A stretch of 11,933 nucleotides of DNA, from the NCBI GenBank assembly GCA_020024085.1, contig JAHHUG010000039.1, positions 1 to 11,933 on the forward strand. The letters are read 5' to 3'. The notes below the pieces were generated by a model. The model was not told the origin of the DNA and made no database searches. It worked only from the letters and a program-made list of their open reading frames with translations. Positions within the stretch are counted from its first letter, which is position 1; each line of letters begins with the position of its first letter. Origin of the DNA: Christensenellaceae bacterium. GTDB lineage: Bacteria; Bacillota; Clostridia; Christensenellales; CAAEEZ01. Positions 6,672 to 11,933 of this stretch are shown one piece after another. Both the position numbers and the translations under genes were made by a program.

Positions 6672-7841
6672 TTATTTTTCTGGAATAATATTGTTCTTCT
6701 TAAGCAAGTTGTGAATCTTCTCGTGTGGGTCAATAATTTTACTAACTGATTGTGTATGATTACAAGCTGCAATAATATATGCAAGATATTTGCTTAAATC
6801 TGCTTGGAAGAACCACTCTCTTGATGCAAGTTCTGGCTTTGTATATGTTAAGTTAGTAGCAAGTACACCAGCGATTAAACCTTCCTCATAAGCCTTATCG
6901 AACTTCTCAAGTCCTTCAGTAAATAATGCGAATGTAGCTGATAAGAAAATATTTTTAGCACCCTTTTCTTTAAGCTCTCTAGCAAGTTTAATAACAGAGT
7001 CGCCAGTAGCAATAATATCATCAGCAACGAAAATATCCTTACCATTTACATCGTTACCAATATATTCGTGTTGAACAATAGGGTTTCTACCATTAACAAT
7101 TGTTGAGTAATCTCTTCTCTTATAGAACATACCAAGGTCAAGACCTAAAACTGATGCATAGTAAATGTTTCTGCTCATTGCACCTTCATCAGGGCTGACA
7201 ATCATAAAATGCTCTTTATCCAACTTCAAATCTGGGAATTTTTTAATTAAAACCTTTAAGATTTGATATGTTGGGAAGAAATTATCAAAACCAAGTAGTG
7301 GCACTGCATTTTGTACACGAGGGTCGTGAGCATCGAATGTAATAATATCTCTTACTCCCATAGCCTCAAGTTCTTGCAACATCATTGCACAATCAAGTGA
7401 CTCTCTAGCATTTCTTCTATGTTGTCTACCACCATATAAAATTGGCATAATTACTGTGATTCTCTCAGGCTTACCACCTGCAGCAGAAATAATCCTCTTA
7501 AGGTCTGCAAAATGGTCATCTGGTGACATTGGAGCCTCTTGACCAAATAGATTGTAAGTGCAACTATAATTGCCTACATCTACCATAACATAAAGGTCTC
7601 TACCTCTAACTGTTTCATTAATAACTGCTTTACCATCACCTGTTGTGAATCTTGGGTATGATGCTTCTAATAAAAAATTATCCTTTGAACAAATACCGTG
7701 TTCTTTTGCTTCTTCAGCATACCAATCAACCAAATATTTATTTACTTTTTCTCCAAGTGATTGAGCTCCTGGCATTGCTATAATTGCAAGAGGTAATCTA
7801 GGTAATTCTTCACCAAATACTTTTTTAACTGCTGGTGTCAT
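6672..7841 (-). CDS. prs: Ribose-phosphate pyrophosphokinase (PRPP synthetase), long divergent form
   Basis: This cytoplasmic enzyme transfers pyrophosphate from ATP to ribose 5-phosphate to make PRPP, the precursor of purines, pyrimidines, His, Trp and NAD. The 389-residue product is longer than the classical enzyme (about 310-320). Family marks appear in order: YGGRQHRR (136-143, matching YARQDRR of the classical ATP-binding region), FDAHDP with H172, VSPDEG (215-220), KRR (241-243, the flexible catalytic loop) and the PRPP-binding loop DDIIATGDS (274-282). The extra length is mainly about 60 residues in the N-terminal half, including the 80-110 region, plus a C-terminal extension. The ATG has AGGAGG (7847-7852) five nucleotides upstream. 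The gene is a single unit with its own promoter and terminator, divergent from the unknown membrane gene pair. I assign the activity with confidence; allosteric behaviour may differ. Confidence 0.93.
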   Translation of the reverse strand: MTPAVKKVFGEELPRLPLAIIAMPGAQSLGEKVNKYLVDWYAEEAKEHGICSKDNFLLEASYPRFTTGDGKAVINETVRGRDLYVMVDVGNYSCTYNLFGQEAPMSPDDHFADLKRIISAAGGKPERITVIMPILYGGRQHRRNARESLDCAMMLQELEAMGVRDIITFDAHDPRVQNAVPLLGFDNFFPTYQILKVLIKKFPDLKLDKEHFMIVSPDEGAMSRNIYYASVLGLDLGMFYKRRDYSTIVNGRNPIVQHEYIGNDVNGKDIFVADDIIATGDSVIKLARELKEKGAKNIFLSATFALFTEGLEKFDKAYEEGLIAGVLATNLTYTKPELASREWFFQADLSKYLAYIIAACNHTQSVSKIIDPHEKIHNLLKKNNIIPEK

Positions 7842-7873
7842 TTCAGCCTCCTAAAAACTTTTTAATTTAGTTC

Positions 7874-7902
7874 ATTATAACAAATTACAACAACTTTGTC
7901 AT
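7874..7902 (-). promoter_or_regulatory. Sigma-A promoter of prs
   Basis: On the minus strand ATGACA (7902-7897) is a 5/6 match to the -35 consensus and TATAAT (7879-7874) is perfect, with a 17-nt spacer. Transcription would start near 7867, about 25 nt before the ATG, leaving no room for a leader riboswitch. Confidence 0.75.
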
Positions 7903-8236
7903 ATGATTATACTCACTAAATTTAAAAGTTTTACGATAAAATGAACAATTTGTTTATTATCTTTTAGAAAAATCAAAAATATGCAAAACTATAATATTAA
8001 TGTGTCAAAAATGAACGATAAAGTGCCGATTTGGTTAATTGTCGATATTTATAACTTTTTTTTATCGCAAATATATTTGGTATGAATTTTAGTTATACTA
8101 TTTTTAAGAAAAATAAAAATTCTATTGTTTTTACTCTCCTTTTACAATTAACTTTGCTTATTTTTGAATTTTATATGTAAATATGTTAAAAATTTAATAA
8201 ATAATTAATAATTATATAAAAATATTTTAGTTAATA
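7903..8236. other. Noncoding divergent spacer with short repeats
   Basis: No convincing gene is present. Three copies of CGATAAA occur within 134 bp: 7934-7940 and 8016-8022 on the plus strand, and inverted at 8061-8067. Two copies of AAAATGAAC (7938-7946 and 8008-8016) abut or overlap two of them. The last 60 bp before the downstream promoter is almost pure A/T and could serve as an UP element. I see no RNA gene or clear hairpin. Confidence 0.4.
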
Positions 8237-8265
8237 TTGACTTTAGTACATTATTTTAGTACAAT
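8237..8265 (+). promoter_or_regulatory. Sigma-A promoter of the two-gene membrane operon
   Basis: TTGACT (8237-8242) and TACAAT (8260-8265) are separated by exactly 17 nt. Transcription would start near 8272, giving a leader of about 48 nt before the ATG at 8320. A direct repeat covers its spacer and -10 region. Confidence 0.7.
8242..8263 (+). repeat. Direct repeat TTTAGTACA inside the operon promoter
   Basis: TTTAGTACA occurs at 8242-8250 and again at 8255-8263, 13 bp apart, overlapping the end of the -35, the spacer and most of the -10. A protein bound there would block RNA polymerase, so it is a candidate operator. The binding protein is unknown. Confidence 0.45.
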
Positions 8266-8319
8266 ATTTAAGGATATATATTTATATATAGTATGTCAAA
8301 TATAGTCAAGGAGAAAATT

Positions 8320-10227
8320 ATGAACACAAAGAGAAACAAATTTAAATTCCTTAGGTTCTTTTTCTATTTTATTGGATTCCCTTGTTTGTGCCTTGCAGTT
8401 ATCTCATTGATAACTCCAACAATCAACGAACCAGTATATGAAAAATACGGAAAAATTTGTGTACTAGTTCCCTTTATACTATGGGGAATTGTAGAGTTGC
8501 TAAAAATTTTACTTAACAAATTAGCTAAAAAAGGCTCATTGAAAGCCGACGTAGCTAATCTAAGTCTTGTTGTTACTACAATTATGTTAGTAGCTATCCC
8601 TTTTGCCTCTACCGATATTGCATTATCTAAGCAATACAAAGCTTTACAAGACAAAATGGGCAAAAAAGAAACAGTAACAATTTCTTATGTCGACCCACTA
8701 GATGAAAGCAAAACTATTACTGAAGAAATTACTATGTATAACGGTGCTACCTTGCCAGAATACAAAAAAGTACTTGGTTGGGCAGTTGATAGTACTACAA
8801 AAGGTAACTCTTATATGAGTGGTTTTGCTGGAGAATGTAATTCATACATTAGCAAGAATAATTTAGCCGGATATGGTTCTAGCGAAAAAGGCTTTTCTGA
8901 AACCAAACAAGTAAACTATGATATCAACCTTGATGGTGTTGTTGATAGTAAAGACCAACAAAAAATTGGTTATGTAAGAGGATTTTATGATGACCTTAAA
9001 TTCCAAGAACAAGGAAAATACAACTACACTATCATTGCTGCAAAATTAAATGGTAGATACAATAGAATTACTAATGTTCAAAAAGCATATGCTGCTAATA
9101 TTGCTAAACTAACTACAAGAATTGTTCAAATTGAAAAGAATGAGGAAATTAAAGAACCTGATAATGCTAATTTGAATGCAAATATTATTATTGACCCTTC
9201 AAATAATAGCAAAACTTTAATTCCAGCTGATATCGCAAGTGTTAAAACAATGCTTACAAATGAACAATCAAAACTTGATACCTTTACAAAAAAATATTCA
9301 AAGGAAATTCAAGAGCTTGGTGGTCAAAGAGTTAGAATTTATGATGATACAGTAAAAGCTTTACTTGGCATTATCGCTAATGCTAATGAAATTTTACCAG
9401 ATGGACTTGATATCAATGCTCTAGGTATGACACTTCCTGTTGGTAACATTGTTAAGTTCCTAGGCGATATAGTTGGTGGCATAGACAAATTAAGTCCAGC
9501 ATTAATTGATACTTTAGTAGGTGCTATTTGTTCACAAACAAACACTAATACTGCAAGTGCAATGTACAACCACAAATACTTGGAAATCTCTACTGGTCTT
9601 CCAGAAGGAAACCACTACGAGAAATGTGCAAAAGCTGCAACTGGTATCGCTACATCAAATGGATATGACTACACTGCTGTTAAGGCTTTAGAATATAAGT
9701 TAGAACTTTATCCACAAGTTATCGTTTATGCAAGATTAAGAAGGGTTATGTATATCTTTATGGGTATATTAATCATTTCATTAATGATGGTAGACCACTA
9801 CAATAGAAAGATAAAACAAATTGATAACATTATATTCAATGAGCACACTGACAAAGTAATAAAAGATAGAGGTTATGTATTGCAAACTGCTCTTAATAAC
9901 GATACAGTAAGCGATATCAAAATTTCAGCCCAATCAGTAAGTGAGCCTGTTGAAATTAAAACAAACGATGTTGTTAAAAACGATAGTATGAATAAACCAT
10001 TTGTAAACAACATTGACAAAGCAACCAAAAATGATTCAATCGTTGAAGATAAACCCGTTGCTGATAATAAACAAAATGTTTCTGAATCAAAACCACTAAT
10101 TAATAATATCAAAGAGGAAAAGGTAGTTTTGAAAGAAGAAACAAAAACTAATACAGAAGATTCTGAAAAAGAAAAACCACATCCAGTTGGCATTGACCTA
10201 ACACAACTACAAGGAGGTAATAAATAA
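8320..10227 (+). CDS. Unknown membrane protein with large outer domain and EF-hand-like loop
   Basis: I do not recognise this 635-residue protein. Predicted membrane segments are about residues 10-31, 46-65, 80-97 and 475-491. The roughly 375 residues between the third and fourth segments are probably outside the cell, though orientation is inferred. They contain a calcium-loop motif DINLDGVVDSKD (201-212) and two amphipathic, coiled-coil-like helical stretches (about 248-280 and 305-350) around a short Asn/Pro-rich link. Three cysteines lie in the outer domain. The tail after residue 492 is polar, Lys/Asp/Asn-rich and probably disordered, with partial repeats (KPFVNNI and KPLINNI, KNDS twice). 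Start: AAGGAG at 8308-8313 lies six bases before the ATG at 8320; an in-frame ATG at 8293 has no ribosome site and includes that one. The stop overlaps the next gene's ATG by one base (TAATG), so the two are coupled. The N-terminal region resembles that of the next protein. Confidence 0.85.
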   Translation: MNTKRNKFKFLRFFFYFIGFPCLCLAVISLITPTINEPVYEKYGKICVLVPFILWGIVELLKILLNKLAKKGSLKADVANLSLVVTTIMLVAIPFASTDIALSKQYKALQDKMGKKETVTISYVDPLDESKTITEEITMYNGATLPEYKKVLGWAVDSTTKGNSYMSGFAGECNSYISKNNLAGYGSSEKGFSETKQVNYDINLDGVVDSKDQQKIGYVRGFYDDLKFQEQGKYNYTIIAAKLNGRYNRITNVQKAYAANIAKLTTRIVQIEKNEEIKEPDNANLNANIIIDPSNNSKTLIPADIASVKTMLTNEQSKLDTFTKKYSKEIQELGGQRVRIYDDTVKALLGIIANANEILPDGLDINALGMTLPVGNIVKFLGDIVGGIDKLSPALIDTLVGAICSQTNTNTASAMYNHKYLEISTGLPEGNHYEKCAKAATGIATSNGYDYTAVKALEYKLELYPQVIVYARLRRVMYIFMGILIISLMMVDHYNRKIKQIDNIIFNEHTDKVIKDRGYVLQTALNNDTVSDIKISAQSVSEPVEIKTNDVVKNDSMNKPFVNNIDKATKNDSIVEDKPVADNKQNVSESKPLINNIKEEKVVLKEETKTNTEDSEKEKPHPVGIDLTQLQGGNK

Positions 10228-11933
10228 TGAAAAATAATAAATCTAATAAAAAGCCTCTTAACAATTCAACTAATACTAAAAAAGTAAATATGGATAATGT
10301 TGAAAAAGTAGTTGCACCAAAAAATGCCCACACTGCTCTTTTCAAAATTGCACTTATTGTATTAAACCTAGTAGGTTTCCCACTATTTATTTTATTATGT
10401 TTCTTAACTGCAAAGGAATATGCAAACTCTGGAATTTACAAAATTACTGTTTATGCTCCAGTATTAATTGCTGCACTAATGTGGGGATTAACAGCTCTAA
10501 TTCAGTTTATTGTTTTTAGAGTAGATAAGAAAAAACATAGGTCATTCAAACACACAATGTTATCTTGTGTAGCTGTACCTATTTGTTGTTTATCAGGTTT
10601 ATGGATTGTACTTGATATTGCTCTACCAAACCTACTAAAAGGTGCTACATCAGGTACTATCTTGTACGAAGACATTGTTGTTGATGCTAAAGGCAAGCAC
10701 GAACATATTTTAAGTATTGCACAAAACTTTATGTACAAAAACAATATGTACGAATACAAAACAAATCCTGCTGATGGTTCTCCTGTCGAAATGGAAGAGT
10801 ATATCAATGCTGAAAATCCTAAGTTCAAATACTTAGTAGAAAAAGATGAGGCAAACAAAGATAACCCTGACTATGTACCACATGTTGGTAGACCTATCCC
10901 AGAGAGACTACAAAAGCCAAAGCCAATACTTGATTCTGAAGGTAAAATTCAATATAAATATTGGTTCGCAAAAGAAAATAAGGAACTATTTGATACTCTA
11001 TTTAGCAGTTTCGACCAAGCATACCAAACATTTAATGGCCTTGCTATTGAATATGCTTTAAGTGAATCTGACCTTGTTGGAGGTATCTTGAGTGGTAAAA
11101 TTCCTCTAACTGTTTTAATGACAATCATACTTAAAACAAGTCCTGAGGATAACAAATTAGATGTAAAATTAGATTTGTTCGATATTCTTTCAATGAATAT
11201 GGATAGAATCGTTGGTGCTGTTAAAGAACTAATTAATTCTGGTTTTGACTTCTCTACCGAGTTCAACCCATATACTGGTAAAGATGAAAATTTAGTTCTT
11301 GATAAAGTACTAAAATCAGTAGTTATTCATATGACATATGATAACATCAGCTGGAATGTACTACAATTATTAGGCGATAACCCATTATCAAATGTTGACC
11401 CTAACGGCGATATCGTTAGATACAAAGGTACTGACCACGAAGAACATCTTGGTGCTTGTATGGGATATCAAGATATGGCTTGGTTAAACAGTGTCGACCT
11501 ACTTGGTATTATTATTTGTCTACTTGATTGTAGAAAATACTTCTATATCTTTGGTGTTGTTACTGGTTTACTAACCTACATTGCATTTATCTTAAAGAAG
11601 AAATACATGCTAATTACCGATGGTCAAGATTTAACAATTCTTCCTCACGGAACTAGACAAGGTAAAGATAAATTAAACAATTATTTCTTCCAAGGAAGTT
11701 CAAACACAATTGCTGAAATTGACGAGTTAGCAGAACAAGGCATTAAACCAAAGAAAGTAAGCAAAAAGGAAAAGAAACAATCTTTTGAAAATAGTGCTTT
11801 TGTTGCTAAAAAGGAAGCAGAAACTAAACAAGCACAAAAACCTTTAGATAATTCAAAAGATGTTAAACCTACTGAACCAGTAAAAGCTGTTGAGCCTGCA
11901 AAAACTGCTGAACCAGCAAAGCCTGTTGAACCA
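10227..11933 (+). CDS. Unknown membrane protein, probable paralogue of the preceding gene (C-terminus cut by window end)
   Basis: I do not recognise this protein; 569 residues are visible with no stop. After a polar Lys/Asn-rich N-terminus of about 35 residues, hydrophobic segments lie near 38-60, 72-97 and 110-131. A probable outer domain follows (about 134-437), then a membrane segment at 438-456 and a Lys-rich tail ending in EPxKxx repeats. GFP, WG and DIAL occur at 50-52, 86-87 and 130-133, each exactly 31 residues beyond its place in the upstream protein, which supports tandem duplication. The outer domain is about 70 residues shorter than its neighbour's and lacks the EF-hand-like loop; it has an acidic, aromatic-rich first half. 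AAGGAGG (10211-10217) lies nine bases before the ATG, inside the end of the upstream gene. It shares that gene's promoter. The joint function is unknown; a cell-surface or envelope role is only a guess from topology. Confidence 0.85.
   Translation, partial: MKNNKSNKKPLNNSTNTKKVNMDNVEKVVAPKNAHTALFKIALIVLNLVGFPLFILLCFLTAKEYANSGIYKITVYAPVLIAALMWGLTALIQFIVFRVDKKKHRSFKHTMLSCVAVPICCLSGLWIVLDIALPNLLKGATSGTILYEDIVVDAKGKHEHILSIAQNFMYKNNMYEYKTNPADGSPVEMEEYINAENPKFKYLVEKDEANKDNPDYVPHVGRPIPERLQKPKPILDSEGKIQYKYWFAKENKELFDTLFSSFDQAYQTFNGLAIEYALSESDLVGGILSGKIPLTVLMTIILKTSPEDNKLDVKLDLFDILSMNMDRIVGAVKELINSGFDFSTEFNPYTGKDENLVLDKVLKSVVIHMTYDNISWNVLQLLGDNPLSNVDPNGDIVRYKGTDHEEHLGACMGYQDMAWLNSVDLLGIIICLLDCRKYFYIFGVVTGLLTYIAFILKKKYMLITDGQDLTILPHGTRQGKDKLNNYFFQGSSNTIAEIDELAEQGIKPKKVSKKEKKQSFENSAFVAKKEAETKQAQKPLDNSKDVKPTEPVKAVEPAKTAEPAKPVEP
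11874..11933 (+). repeat. In-frame 18-bp repeat encoding EP[AV]Kxx
   Basis: Units at 11874-11891, 11892-11909 and 11910-11927, with a partial unit at 11928-11933, encode EPVKAV, EPAKTA, EPAKPV and EP. The array runs off the window, so its length is unknown. Synonymous codons vary between units (GAACCA and GAGCCT), which suggests the peptide pattern is maintained rather than freshly copied. Confidence 0.75.

Noticed and set aside
7981..8085. A 34-codon open frame on the plus strand in the prs/membrane-operon spacer (starts MQNYNINV).
   Set aside because: No ribosome binding site before its ATG or the inner ATG at 8011, no promoter placed for it, and its composition looks like random AT-rich DNA.
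8245..8250. TAGTAC in the operon promoter as a possible FapR (fatty-acid regulator) box.
   Set aside because: The FapR site is an inverted repeat based on TTAGTACC; here the copies are direct and followed by A, so the match is only partial.
8920..8955. Calcium loop as evidence of a cellulosomal dockerin domain.
   Set aside because: A true dockerin needs two such repeats, usually at the end of a secreted enzyme; here there is one, inside a membrane-anchored protein with no cohesin or glycoside hydrolase nearby.
9873..10193. A 106-codon minus-strand frame opposite the tail of the first unknown membrane protein.
   Set aside because: The antisense strand of Lys/Asp/Asn-rich coding sequence easily lacks stops; there is no ribosome site, and the Phe/Ser/Leu-rich product is typical of such shadows.
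11397..11435. DPNGD segment in the second unknown protein as a matching calcium loop.
   Set aside because: It lacks the glycine at position 6 and the acidic residue at position 12 in register, so it does not fit the EF-hand pattern.

Overview
The window is AT-rich DNA. It has sigma-A-type promoters with 17-bp spacers, strong AGGAGG-like ribosome binding sites, standard stop codons (no sign that TGA is read as Trp) and hairpin-plus-T terminators. Together with a Gram-positive-looking gene set (Fhs, Lgt, a long divergent PRPP synthetase, a Rho with a long N-terminal linker), this suggests a low-GC Bacillota, most likely an anaerobic member of the Clostridia. That placement is inference; there is no rRNA or tRNA in the window.

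Left part (1-2601, minus strand): fhs (formate-tetrahydrofolate ligase) followed 7 nt later by lgt (prolipoprotein diacylglyceryl transferase, cut by the window start). The two form a probable operon behind a perfect TTGACA-17-TATAAT promoter. A divergent promoter drives a CPA2-type cation:proton antiporter on the plus strand (2845-4137). The antiporter converges with rho, and two stacked hairpins separate them.

Middle part (4226-7841, minus strand): prs-like PRPP synthetase with its own promoter and terminator, then a small metallo-beta-lactamase-fold hydrolase with its own promoter, then transcription terminator factor rho. For rho and the hydrolase, the ribosome binding site lies inside the longest open frame, so each true start is 12 nt downstream of the longest-frame start.

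Right part (7842-11933): a noncoding divergent region of about 480 nt with short repeats, then two translationally coupled genes on the plus strand that I cannot assign to any known family. Both predicted proteins have three N-terminal membrane segments, a large probably extracytoplasmic domain, one more membrane segment and a charged low-complexity cytoplasmic tail. Their N-terminal membrane regions align without gaps, so they look like diverged tandem duplicates. The first carries a perfect EF-hand/dockerin-type calcium loop and helical stretches in its outer domain. The second runs off the window within a hexapeptide EPxKxx repeat. This pair is the best candidate for an undescribed system here; everything to its left is housekeeping.
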